Assembly: GCA_015499995.1 (NCBI GenBank)
Contig: JADNRV010000048.1
Span: 1-64,000 of the forward strand
From: Flammula alnicola
Lineage: Eukaryota; Basidiomycota; Agaricomycetes; Agaricales; Strophariaceae
DNA length: 64,000 nucleotides
Reading direction: 5' to 3'
Positions 35,321 to 45,570 of the stretch are shown one piece after another. Within the stretch, counting starts at the first letter, position 1; each line of letters opens with the position of its first letter. The position numbers were made by a program, and so were the translations under genes. The notes beneath the pieces were generated by a model, which saw only the letters and a list, made by a program, of their open reading frames with translations, searched no databases and was not told the DNA's origin.

Positions 35321-35884
35321 CCACAGCAGTGCGTCAAAAAGGTGGTGGCACATCATCATCAGTGACCAGTGAAAATCCTGATGTTTCTTCCCGCTCTGCC
35401 TCTTTGATGTCGTCTGGCCCTGCCCTCTTCCAAAGAGCATATAAGTAAACCAACTGCCTAAGATTGGGCAAAGGTTTCCGTGGGTGAGATATGTCATGTA
35501 AAAGTGTAATTTATTATCAGCTAGAACTATGCCTCTTTTTGTAGTAGATGCATACTGTACACTGTGTGTTCTACATAATAACGGTGCGGGAGGCTGGAGC
35601 CAAAGCGCAAGCGTGGGACTCCTTGGTGGCCGCAGTTGCCGAACATGTTTGGCTAAAGCACCATCAGCACGTGATGGAATTGAAAATGTTCAGGTTTTCA
35701 CATCTCATACCACTACCACCACCACTACCACTACCATCGTTACCACCACTACCGCCATTTATCGGCGAGGCTCTCGTGGTGAGATATAAGCACCACTCAA
35801 CACCAACTCAACCACATCTTCGGCGAAAACCCCATTTCGTACTTCGTCGACCCCCATCTTGCGGCTTGCCCATCAGTATTCACC
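35321..35884. other. Intergenic with (CCA)n microsatellite and duplicated fragment copy 2
   Basis: 35636-35700 is the plus-strand copy of the fragment at 34851-34920. 35708-35756 is a CCACTA/CCACCA tract. The rest is unremarkable. Confidence 0.45.
35636..35700 (+). repeat. Duplicated coding-like fragment, copy 2
   Basis: Inverted partner of 34851-34920; see that entry. Confidence 0.5.
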
Positions 35885-36580
35885 ATGCTCGATGCTCCTG
35901 CCATTCCTCCGTCTGCACGCGCAGAGTCAATACCGGTGCCGCGGACTGCCCCTCCTCAGGGTCGCCAGTTTCCTGACCCTTCGGACCGCGGTGCTTGTGC
36001 TCGTTTCAGACTGCGCCAGAAAACACGGCAGACATCATCCTCTCGGCGCTCATCTTCATCGGACGCTGCTATCACCACTCTTGAGGATGCAACTCTAGAC
36101 CTCTATCGTCAGGTCAATAACCTCACGGAGACCGTTCTCCAGCAGGCTGTCTATTTCCGAGAGGAACTCTCAGCGTGCATGGGTATGGTTCGCAATGTCT
36201 CAGATGCGGTGGCCTCAGCTGCGATGACGTCAGTTGCGATGGCCCGTGCGACACCTTCCCAGCCCGTTTTCAGTAGCCCAGCTGAAGAACTCTCTCAATC
36301 CTGCAAGGATGTCCCTTCTTCAAGTCATGCGCCTGGCAGCAACGTCCCTGCTGTGCCCACCACTCCAGAGAGCAACATGTCTCCAAGTGTCCCAATCCCA
36401 GTCGACAACCCTTCGCCTACCTCACCATCCTCACTCCCTGCGCCAGTCCGACCAGAGAATAAGGCCACGTTGTCTGTGTCCTCGACTTTACCTCGACTTC
36501 GGGGCTTTTTCAACAAGCCAACGCAGAAAGCACGTCAACATGGCAGTTTAGTAGGTTTTTCAAGCACGCAACCGGGTTGA
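35885..36580 (+). CDS. Hypothetical Ser/Pro-rich protein with short coiled-coil
   Basis: A single open frame of 231 codons. Residues about 60-115 (ITTLEDATLDLYRQVNNLTE onward) look helical with heptad-like hydrophobics and repeated Ala/Met; the flanks are Pro/Ser/Thr-rich and probably disordered. There is no signal peptide, membrane helix or known domain. It lies in a repeat-rich area, so it could be a TE-derived or orphan gene. The unusually long intron-less frame and biased amino acids make its reality uncertain. Confidence 0.4.
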   Translation: MLDAPAIPPSARAESIPVPRTAPPQGRQFPDPSDRGACARFRLRQKTRQTSSSRRSSSSDAAITTLEDATLDLYRQVNNLTETVLQQAVYFREELSACMGMVRNVSDAVASAAMTSVAMARATPSQPVFSSPAEELSQSCKDVPSSSHAPGSNVPAVPTTPESNMSPSVPIPVDNPSPTSPSSLPAPVRPENKATLSVSSTLPRLRGFFNKPTQKARQHGSLVGFSSTQPG

Positions 36581-37067
36581 TCTCGCAAGGCAAATGCAAG
36601 GTACATATATGCATGGCAGCTGTGTTCCATGGTTTTACTTCGTTTCTTTTTCCTTCGATTCTTTGAGTCATTTTCGTGCTACTGCGCCACCGGTGGTTGA
36701 TCTGAGATTCCTGGGGATTCTCTCATGGATCTTTGGTCTTGAGTGGAGTGCTAGTCCGGCTAACGTCCCGCTCACAGTAGTGTTCACTATCTCGATGAGC
36801 TGACGAGGTACTAGTAGATTACTATTACCTGAGTTACTTATGTAACGTAGTCAGCCAATTTGATTCTCAATTCTCAATTCACAAAAATATGCAAAGCGCA
36901 GTAATTGATGAATTATTTCGTTTGGTTCTCAAAGTCCCCATCACGTGATTCCGGGCCTTCGATATTCCGGCTTCCCCGTCGCGTCCCGCTCGGATTGAAT
37001 CTATTTTCTTCCCCAGATTTGACTACGGCTCGATTATAAGTCCTATTTCCCTTGTTCTCCAAAAGAC
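36581..37067. other. Intergenic; promoter of the dehydrogenase and short repeat copy 2
   Basis: Contains the short repeat at 36797-36858 and the upstream region of the gene at 37068. Confidence 0.5.
36797..36858. repeat. Short dispersed repeat, copy 2
   Basis: GAGCTGACGAGGTA, an 8-nt block absent from copy 1, TTACCTGAGTTACTTATG and TAGTCAGCCAA; homologous to 11284-11333. Confidence 0.5.
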
Positions 37068-38458
37068 ATGTCTATTGCTCACGGAATTCGTACCCTTGGA
37101 GTCCTCGGCGCGGGCCAGATGGGAATAGGCATCGCGCTCGTGTCTGCTCTTCGGGCAAAAGTGCCTGTGCTCTTGCACGACCGGTCAACTGAGCAAATGA
37201 CGAAAGGTCTTGGCTTGGTAGACAAGCTCCTGGCGAAGGATGTTGCGAAAGGCCGGTTGACGAACGAGGAAGCGAAGGAAGCTCGAGACAGAATCACCGT
37301 TGTGGGATCGGAAGCTGGAATCAAGGGCTTGAGAGATGTCGACATGGTTATCGAGGTGTGTATTTAAATTGGAAAATTGGGCACCGCGTTCTAAATATTA
37401 TTGAGGATAGGCTGTCTCAGAATCTCTACCTCTCAAGCAATCCATCTTCGCGTCCTTTGCAGCCGAGCTCAGGCCTGACGCGATTCTCGCCACAAATACC
37501 AGTTCTATCAGTATCACGAAGATAGCAGCGTCCTCAATCCCTAGCGGTGTCAATCCTACTAGTGAAGAAGGCAAAAAGAGTGCAGAACGTGTCGTTGGTG
37601 CGCATCAGCCTGCTTGACCATTACCTTCGACTGAACGGCGAAATAGGGTTGCATTTCTTCAACCCCGTCCCTGTCATGGTTTGTCTTTATTTTCTTGTTC
37701 GTACTTTTTATAATTTACGAGTTTTATAGAAACTGGTCGAGCTTATTTCAGCTGTACAAACGTCGGAGCAGACTTTGGAAAGGGCCCGGTCGTTCGCTAT
37801 TGCTTCGGGCAAGGGTTCGTGATGAGATTTGTCGCGAAAGATACAAGAATAATGTCGCTAACATTACTTGCCTTCCCTTTACAGTGGTGACAGTGTCGAA
37901 AGATGTGCCAGGTTTCGTTGCCAATGCTCTCTTGATGCCATTCATTAACGAGGTATTAACTTGTCGACGAATCACGTTTCGATCAGTTCTGACTATTTTC
38001 ACTTTTCTTTCCCCTTCTACAGGCTATTATGTGTCTCGAGAAAGTCAGTACCCTCTCTAACAGTTAGAAGTATGCATGCTCATCTTCAGCCCCCCAGGGA
38101 ACCGCGACACGCGATGATATTGATACCACACTGAAGCTTGGAATGAACCATCCCATGGGTCCGCTCCAACTCGGTAAGCACCACTATTTCGCCCAAATAA
38201 TCACCGTAAACTCACATCTGTTTTCCCCCAGCTGATTTGTACCTTAAACATTCAATAATCTCTTTTAACCATCCGCTGACTTCATGTTTTTGATTTCCTT
38301 TTAGCATCGGCCTCGATACCTGCCTTGCCATTCAGCAAACTCTGTACGAAGGCACTCGCGACTCCAAGTACCGCCCAAGCATCCTCCTCGAGCGCATGGT
38401 CGATGCACAATGGTATGGAAGGAAAAACGGAAAGGGATTCTACGAATACAAAGATTAA
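37068..38458 (+). CDS. 3-hydroxyacyl-CoA (3-hydroxybutyryl-CoA) dehydrogenase
   Basis: NAD-dependent oxidation of L-3-hydroxyacyl-CoA in short-chain fatty acid metabolism. Exons 37068-37355, 37411-37597, 37647-37678, 37730-37814, 37885-37952, 38023-38043, 38098-38173, 38232-38238 and 38305-38458 give 305 aa. The Rossmann motif is [13 protein letters not shown]. The catalytic region has [27 protein letters not shown] (His) and [14 protein letters not shown]. The C-terminal domain has [19 protein letters not shown], and the protein ends [13 protein letters not shown]. Exon 8 is a 7-nt microexon needed to join LQL to ADFIG. No mitochondrial leader is obvious, and no C-terminal SKL-type signal. 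Between SSIPS and GLHFFN lies a longer loop than usual. Confidence 0.93.
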
Positions 38459-38744
38459 AGCTTGGCCGTCAAGCCACTGCTATGTATGGCGCACAACGAA
38501 AGAGCTCTTCCGCTCGAGACGATCTTCACATCCATACCAGAACGATACTTCGCGAGCTCGTGTTGAGGATGTATTAGAGTACTTAACGCATCTCGAACAT
38601 TATGAACTGCACATGCGCATGCTCGCCCTAAGGCAGCCGCACGCCAAGAGTCAAAGCTTCCGTGGTGTATTATAGGCCTATATTTCTGTCATTTCATGTA
38701 AGAGGTAATCGCTACTCTAATTACAATCACCAATCGAAACTTCA

Positions 38745-40120
38745 CTACGGATTTATTCTTCCAAGGGGTAGGGTTTCTGGTTTACCGCTCCCACACACAT
38801 ATTGGTAAACCTTATCAACAGATTTGTATCTCCAGACCACCTTCAAGCCGGTGACCGGTGACCTCTTCTAGATTGCCAAGATTCCCCACCAGCCGCTTGC
38901 ACTCCGTGAGATCCAACTCTTCGGTCGGCATACCCTCCGGCTAATAAAAGGCAGGATGAATGACCGATCATCATCTGTGACATTCAGATCGTCAAACTTG
39001 AGGGTGCGAAGCAAGGGCAAAACGACATCGACGCCATTCGAGATTCCAAGGAGGAACCAAAGGAAGCGCGGATGGCATTTCAAAGTGTTGATAGAGCAGA
39101 GCGAGAAGAAAAATCCCAAAAGCAAGGGACCATTCTGAAGCATAGACCATTCTGAAGCACAGGATCGCTGAACAGATTATAATCGATTTCAACGGCCGTG
39201 ATGTTCGCGCGATGCCAGGAGGAGAAAGAATCGGTAATAGCAGATATAAAAACGAGGGACGATCCTTCCCCTTTGCTGATAATGATTTCGACGGGTGTCG
39301 CTAATCAAGTCAATTCCAAAATAAGCATGATCAGTAAAGGATATCGAGGAAGGCGAGCAAGACAGCCGTTACGATATGGTGATCCAAGTAGCTTTGTGAG
39401 TAGCGCGAAAGAACTCGGCGTAGGGGACCGTAATCCACCTCCGCCGCGGTGGTAATGTTGTTGGGCCCCATAGGAGGATACTGGCAATCCAGACTTAGAG
39501 CACATCCAGGAGACGGGTTAATGTGCTCTAGGAGTGGTGTGCACATATCAAAAACAACTGCAACGCGGATGTGTCTGCGTCGGGGGAGGATAATGTTTGG
39601 AAGATCGATTGTGATGGGTACTTGAAAGGGTGGAGTTGTGAGGTCGAGATCGAAAGTTTCGATGAGCGGCATTTCTTTCAATCTTTCAAGTAGTTCAGAG
39701 ACTGCAACTTGGGAAGCAAGTCCTAGATGTCGGAGTTGCGACAGCCATGGTACTTGGAGGCGAACGGGTACCCTTTTGAGGCTGAACACAGAGAGCAATG
39801 GGGCATCATCAGAGAACAACGAAAACTCTGGCAGAGAAAGAACGACCGGTTGCTTGTTGAAGGACGCTCGTTGTCCAATGGTCATTCAATATTCAGGAGC
39901 GATGCGAAAAACCCAGTATCGTCGTCACTGAACCTCCCTGTCACTGACAATGAAGATTCTCCACTCCTTGCTGGTATCAAATATATCTTCCGTGAAGTCT
40001 GTATTTGTGAAAAAATATTCGTAAAAGGACGTCTTCATGCAGCTTGTAAATCGGCGCATCGGATGGCAAGTCAGTCGATTTCTGGACGGTGCGATTCTGC
40101 GGTGGGCTATATCGTGACAT
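38745..40120 (-). pseudogene. F-box protein pseudogene, tandem duplicate of the gene at 40577-42238
   Basis: Starts MSRYSPPQNRT at 40120 and follows the intact neighbour through APIYKLHEDVLLRIFF. The frame then shifts, about 200 bp covering the rest of the F-box region is missing, and the match resumes at the GESPLSVTG-equivalent. The C-terminal half keeps a 184-codon frame (39885-39331) with VPWLSQLRHLGLA and VDYGPLRRVLSRYSQSYLD, then breaks again. The 3' end (38758-38830) still matches the neighbour's end. At least three disruptions, so not functional. Confidence 0.85.
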
Positions 40121-40576
40121 TTTCCTGGGGCAAGAGGAAGCTTAAGAGGAGAGAGTATACTGAAGAGGCGCCTTTGGAAGCGGTCAGTTTACTGGATCAC
40201 ACGGTCACGCGTTCAAAGTGCGATTCGAACTTGGTCGGCATTTTCCGACCATCAGAATGTTCAACATCCGAAGATAAAGCACCGGTGCACCTGAGTGACT
40301 CTATCATAAACAATAAAAGTCACGAATTTAATATTCTGACTAAAGCACTTGTGAAGAAGAACTTGAGAACTCCTCCTCCTCGAGTACTTCCAACAACACC
40401 ATGGTAATAATAACTTTTAGTCCTCTGGAAACTCAAGCAGTGGGAACCTTGAAGCACCTTTGACAGCTCCGCAGACTACCCTACAAACGCGTAAGTACTG
40501 AGGACAAAAAATCATAAATATGTAGGTGCATGAAAGGCTAATTTTAAAGAGACAATTACGACCAGCAGTCCGATTA
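40121..40576. other. Spacer between tandem F-box copies
   Basis: 456 bp with no other gene recognised; contains the 3' flank of the intact F-box gene. Confidence 0.5.
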
Positions 40577-42238
40577 CTACAAACTTCCGTGTGGATCTGC
40601 ACTTCCAAGAGATAGGGTTTCTGGCTTACCGCTACCACATATGTACTGGGTAACCTCGTCACTAGATCTGTATCTCCAGAGAACTTTCAAGCCAGTGGCC
40701 TCTTCTAGAAAGCCAACATCTCCCAGCGGCCACTCGCACTTGGTGAGATCCAAGTCTTCGATCGGCATGCCTGCCGCTTGTCTCTGGGCGATAAAAGGTG
40801 CAATGAATGACCTATTATGACTCTCATCTAGAATGTACAGTTCTTTCATCTTGAGAGTGCGAAGCAAGGGGAAAACCACATCGACGCCGTTCGAGATATC
40901 AAGGAGGAACTGAAGGACGCGCGGATGGCATTTCAGTGTCGTTATAGCGCCAAAGGAGAGGAAAAATCTGAAAAGCAGGGGACCGGAATTGTCCTTTGTA
41001 TAAGGGTCATACTGACGGAAAACGATGTCAATGGTCGTGATTTTGGCTCGATGGGATGAGGAGAAAGAATCGGTTATAGCGGATAAAAAATCAGGGGATG
41101 ATCGTTCTCTTCTGCCCATAACAATTTTGACCGTATCGCTAATGAAGCCAATTTCAAAGCGAGCATGCTTGGGAAATGATGCGTCGGTGATGAACAATGA
41201 GAGGCTTGTAGCGATATGACGATCCAAGTAACTTTGTGAGTAGCGTGGAAGAACTCGGTGTAGGGGACGATAGTCCACCTCTGTGAAGGTGGTGTTGTGG
41301 TTTGGCATTAGATGAGGAAGCTCGCTATCCATGGTTAGAGCACATCCGGGAGATGGGCTAATGTGCTCTAGGAGCAGTGTGCACATATCAAAAGCACCTG
41401 CAACGCGGATGTATCTGAGTCGGGGGAGGGTAATATTTGGAGCATCGCTTGTGATGGGTACAAAGGGTGAAGCTGTGAGGTCTAGATCGAGAGTTTCCAT
41501 GAGTAGCATATCCTTCAATCTTTCAAGCAGTTCAGGGACTGTGACAGTGGAGGATAATCCTAGGTGTTGAAGTTGGGACAACCATGGTACTTGGAGGCGA
41601 ATCGATATTGATTTGAAACTGAATGCAGAGAGCGATGGGGCATTATCAGAGAAGAATGAAAGCTCTGGCGTAGAAAGAACCAGAGGTACAAAGTCGAAGG
41701 AAGCCCGGAAATACTCCAGGCGCTGCGATGGTCGTGAGAATGCGCGCCCGATTTCGTTGTCCCCCAGAAGAGCCATGGTGCCTTTGACATTGATACTAAG
41801 CCGCCGTATCCTTGTCCAATGGTCATTCAGGAGAGTGGAAGTAAAAAATCTCCACAACCCGGTATCTTTATCATTGACTCTCCCCGTCACTGACAACGGA
41901 GATTCTCCACTCCTGAGCAAAATCTCGTTTCTCCACTTGTCGTCCACTTGTCGAAGATCATTGAGATCGATGCACCGACCCCAAAGCGAACGAGAGAGGA
42001 GAATGACACCTCGCCAAAGTCTGCAGACTTGGAAACTGTACAGAGTGTTATTCAGACCGTGATGGTCACCGCGGTCGACGGTCCAATGCTCAGCATCGAA
42101 CAGGTCCTCTCTGTAGTCGGTATTTAAGAAAAATATTTGTAGAAGAACGTCTGGATTCAGCTTGTAAATCGGCGCATCGGATGGCGAGTAAGGCGATGTC
42201 TGGTCAGTGCGATGCTGTGCTTGGCTATTGCGTGACAT
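40577..42238 (-). CDS. F-box-like protein (intact copy)
   Basis: F-box proteins connect substrates to SCF ubiquitin ligases; mushroom genomes carry hundreds with unknown targets. A single uninterrupted frame encodes 553 aa. The F-box-like region is residues about 20-95: IYKLNPDVLLQIFFLNTD, then FQVCRLWRGVILLSRSLWG. The remainder shows irregular leucine-rich repeats (LSQLQHLGLSSTVTVPELLE, PNITLPRLRYIRVAG, FPLLRTLKMKELY), as in many basidiomycete F-box/LRR proteins. No introns, unlike other genes here. A decayed tandem copy lies downstream and another relic at 44.4-44.9 kb. Confidence 0.85.
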   Translation of the reverse strand: MSRNSQAQHRTDQTSPYSPSDAPIYKLNPDVLLQIFFLNTDYREDLFDAEHWTVDRGDHHGLNNTLYSFQVCRLWRGVILLSRSLWGRCIDLNDLRQVDDKWRNEILLRSGESPLSVTGRVNDKDTGLWRFFTSTLLNDHWTRIRRLSINVKGTMALLGDNEIGRAFSRPSQRLEYFRASFDFVPLVLSTPELSFFSDNAPSLSAFSFKSISIRLQVPWLSQLQHLGLSSTVTVPELLERLKDMLLMETLDLDLTASPFVPITSDAPNITLPRLRYIRVAGAFDMCTLLLEHISPSPGCALTMDSELPHLMPNHNTTFTEVDYRPLHRVLPRYSQSYLDRHIATSLSLFITDASFPKHARFEIGFISDTVKIVMGRRERSSPDFLSAITDSFSSSHRAKITTIDIVFRQYDPYTKDNSGPLLFRFFLSFGAITTLKCHPRVLQFLLDISNGVDVVFPLLRTLKMKELYILDESHNRSFIAPFIAQRQAAGMPIEDLDLTKCEWPLGDVGFLEEATGLKVLWRYRSSDEVTQYICGSGKPETLSLGSADPHGSL

Positions 42239-42728
42239 TTTCCTGGCAGTGGTAGGTGTTAACGTTCAACGTTCAACGTTCGAAGTCGGAAGTGCGATAC
42301 GAAGACAATTCGCACACGTGCATCGTCGAAGATAGATGACGTCGGAAAATGCCGCCCACATGCAAGGTGAAGCACTTCGGAAGTAGAATTTCACTCATAT
42401 ACTTTCAACACGTCAAAAACGAGAGAATGGTAGCCTTGGGCCTTTGATACAGATCTCATCTCATATGTATAATACCTGAACGTTCTCGGACATATACTAT
42501 CCAAGGAACATGGATATCAACGTATGTACACTACTTTCATTCATAAGTATTCAAACCCGAAAATCCGGATGCGGATGAGCGTCCCCAAACGCAAAAACGC
42601 AAACGCTACACTACATGCATGCACGCGTGCCATTAATATATAATTGGATGGACAATACGAATGGGAATGGGGTGGGATGTACAGGGGAGTGGGCGAACGT
42701 GGGCGTGCGGTGGAAGAAGGTAAGACGT
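42239..42728. other. Intergenic, nothing recognised
   Basis: Upstream of the F-box gene and downstream of ERD2; contains ACGTTCAACGTTCAACGTTC direct repeats at about 42262-42282. Confidence 0.5.
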
Positions 42729-44023
42729 TCATGCGGGCAGTTCGAACTTCTGTCCTTGCAGTACTCTGTAGAGAGGGGGCGACTCGTCAGTATTGTGCGA
42801 TGGGAATACGACGCTAAGGAGGAAGAAACGCACTTTGTGAAGTAGACATAGAAAAAGTCGAGGTAGAGCCCAGTTTGGACAATGCCGGCCGTCACCGCTA
42901 TGGGGTCTACTACGCCTTCCGTCCAGTATCTGCAGAGAGTACATAGAAAAGGAGGCGGAGAGTGTCAGCAGAAGAACACGTAGAACACACGTATGCAAGG
43001 TGAGGAATAATAATTTAGAGTTGGACATAACTGTGGACATTATGATGTCACCGAGAACCCAACTTGGTCCACAGACCCAACTGGCCAGCTCAATGCAAGC
43101 AAAAGCACAAGGCCAGCTCAATGCAAGCAAAAGCACAAGGCCGCCAACATGCAGCGAAGCGGGAAGGAAAACTCCAGAACGAAAGCAAAGACTGAACTTA
43201 AGAGAGAGAAAATACTAAATACACACCTATAGATCCAATTCGGAATATACAACGCCCTGTACGCCCCGAGAGCCGCGAGGTAATGTGTCGTGATCGTCTC
43301 CGCTTCGCCGGTACGCTGAAGCATGAACAGCTGAGGAAGAATGGCGACGGCCTCGAGCCAGATTGAGAATGACCAAAGGATCTCGGAAAAAGTAAACTTG
43401 TAATTGAAGATGAGGGCGAAGATGAGGCAGGGCCCGAGGAGGTACTCGACCCGGAAGGTGTCAATGGAGGGGTCGAATGTTGGCCTGTGCAGAGTTTCAG
43501 GGTATAAGCAAGCCAGAAAATGAAGCAACCAATCTGATTGGGGAGGCGAAGGTGAAGGCAACAAAGCGGCTGACCTGTATTTGTACTTCATGAGGTAGAG
43601 AATGTAGCAGCTGCTGCCGATGAAGAAGACCTTCATAATCGAGTTGTACACCGACACATAGCGGAAGAAGAGGTCCAGATAGCGCGTAATGAAAATCGTC
43701 ACGTAGAGGGCTTGTGTTCTGAACGAAATACCTGGGTGGCAAAGGGCGAGGTCAGCCGAAATCCATTCATTCTGATGAATGATATCGACAGGCACGGCTG
43801 AGACATCGCGTAGAAAGAAAGACGTACCTCTACATGAGCGCGTGGTTTGTATCTTGTGTAGCAATATGAATATGGACGTCAAATGCGACAGGTCACCTGT
43901 TTCCTCAACCGAGCAAAAAAAAAAAAAGGGCACCAAACGCGCAGCAATTCATTGAAGTCGATTAGCGCCCATTCGTGGTTTTCGCAGCACAGACGACGCA
44001 CCAAGCAACCGGAAGATATTCAT
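42729..44023 (-). CDS. ERD2: ER lumen protein-retaining receptor (HDEL/KDEL receptor)
   Basis: Seven-helix Golgi-ER receptor that retrieves ER residents carrying C-terminal HDEL/KDEL. Exons 44023-44002, 43896-43828, 43731-43575, 43484-43227, 42929-42834 and 42765-42729 give 212 aa, the family length. It opens MNIFRLLGDLSHLTSIFILL and shows KIQTTRSCRGISFRTQALY, the YLDLFFRYVSVYN stretch, FRVEYLLGPC, EAVAILPQLFMLQRTGEAE, ITTHYLAALGAYRALYI, NWIYRYWTEG and a C-terminal FFYVYFTKVLQGQKFELPA. The essential arginine/aspartate positions of the transmembrane pocket appear conserved. The 22-nt first exon is separated by a 105-bp intron, so frame-only models would start wrongly in the intron. Confidence 0.95.
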
Positions 44024-44390
44024 CCTTCTAGTTTTCACAATGCAGTTCTAGGTCTCGCGCAACGGTGGATGCAAAAGGCTCAAGTATTCAAGTGAATCTG
44101 TAGTGAAGAGAGCTCCTGGAACACGAGGCCTTGAAACAAGACCGAATGGATAGGATATAGAACGAAAATGCAGTGAGAAGGTGGTGGCGGCGGAGAGAAG
44201 AGAATGAGGTTCCAATGTGCGATCAGTGACGCTGGCTGTGAACGGAGCGACGTGTTCGCTTGAGCCATGACTAAGCAGGTCACACGCCTTCTATGCTTTC
44301 CCTGACTGCCCAGTGCCCTCAGTCTTCTCAAGTTCAACTTTGAACTTTCAACATAAGCGACTTACTCCAGGAGCTCACACCGATTCTCGA
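44024..44390. other. Intergenic, nothing recognised
   Basis: Promoter of ERD2 (minus) and 5' side of the F-box relic (plus). Confidence 0.5.
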
Positions 44391-44880
44391 AATGTCCCAA
44401 TCATAAAAGGCTCCGATATTCAAGCTGCACCAAGAGTTACTCTGGGAGATATTCTATCTGAATACAGGGATAGATCTAGACGCCGTCCAAAGGCGTACAC
44501 TTCTTTCTCACTACTCCCTGACCGTCCTTCGTCGCGGCTCACAAGTCTGTAGCCTTTGGAGTCAAATTATCCTTGGATATCCGTCCTTTTTGGGCGAGGG
44601 CTTCCACATGCAAGCACTCAGAAAAGCAAAAAAAGGAATGGGAGGTTACTTATGCGGCGGACAAGAGTGTCTCTCCTTTCGGTAGCAGGGATGATTGGGA
44701 GAGTGGATACCCACTTGCATTTTTTTTCATCTCACTCTTGAACGACCCTTGGACGAGAATAAGAATGCTTTCCGTTAAAGTGGAGGACAGAGAATTCAAG
44801 ATGAACAAAGAGGTCTGTCGAGCATTGACCGTTTGGTCGATGAATGTTATGAACAAGTCCACCCCATGTTCCAGCTAAAT
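44391..44880 (+). pseudogene. F-box protein relic
   Basis: Across frames the DNA reads IFKLHQELLWEIFYLNTG, SQVCSLWSQIILGYPSFLGE and LLNDPWTRIRMLSVKVED. These align in order with the intact F-box protein at 40577-42238 (IYKLNPDVLLQIFFLNTD, FQVCRLWRGVILLSRS, LLNDHWTRIRRLSINVKG). Frame changes and stops separate the blocks and the C-terminal half is missing. Confidence 0.7.
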
Positions 44881-45570
44881 TTTTCAAGGCTATGAAAGTT
44901 GAAAAATTCTCTCAGGGGCTACATATTTTTGTCTTGCATCTTCAGACTTCTGGGTGACTGATTTTCCGGAGAGACAAGGTGGAGAACTCTTTTACGTTAA
45001 GGGGTGACCTTGAGGTGACTTTTCTTCTCGATTGAAACCGTCTGAATAATGATGTGCCCCATTTTCTTGGGAGTTATTATTATAACCGCGGAGTCCTGCC
45101 CAAAAGCAGTGCGCGGGGACATAGAACGGGTTGTTCTGTGCGCATGCTGCAGGTCATGATCAGGTTCTTCCTGCATTGAGGAAATATTTTCACATCAAGA
45201 CATCGTTGTGTTTTGCGTTTTCTGAAGTTGTGGCAGAGAACAGTATTAGAAGATCGAATTAGAGTCACAACAGCCCCATAGCGTGTCCGCTTTCGTGCTT
45301 CGACTGGGATACACTGCAAAAAAGTAACGAGAGTTAGCGAGAGTCCTGCAAGATCACGACCAAGGCCGAGGTAGGCCGCGATCCGGTGCGGAAAGACCTG
45401 TGAACCTCTCTATCCATAAATTGGTAGTAGAAACTTCTAACGTTCGCACAGCGTCGAGTTCAATAGCGGAGCGGCGCGGCGCATCCATAGATCTGAACTA
45501 AAATTTGCATCTCGAATGAGGATTTAAAGCCTGCACCTCAACTACCTTTCGACCGTTCATCAAAGACAAG
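44881..45570. other. Intergenic, nothing recognised
   Basis: Spacer before the secreted carboxylesterase gene; a short 5' leader is expected near 45500-45570. Confidence 0.5.

Noticed and set aside
35705..35756. CCA-rich repeats as possible CRISPR-like array
   Set aside because: Simple microsatellite without spacers; eukaryotic context.
43118..43936. Long minus-strand frame starting MVPFFFFCSVEE
   Set aside because: It is ERD2 coding DNA read through introns; the true start is in a 22-nt exon at 44023-44002.
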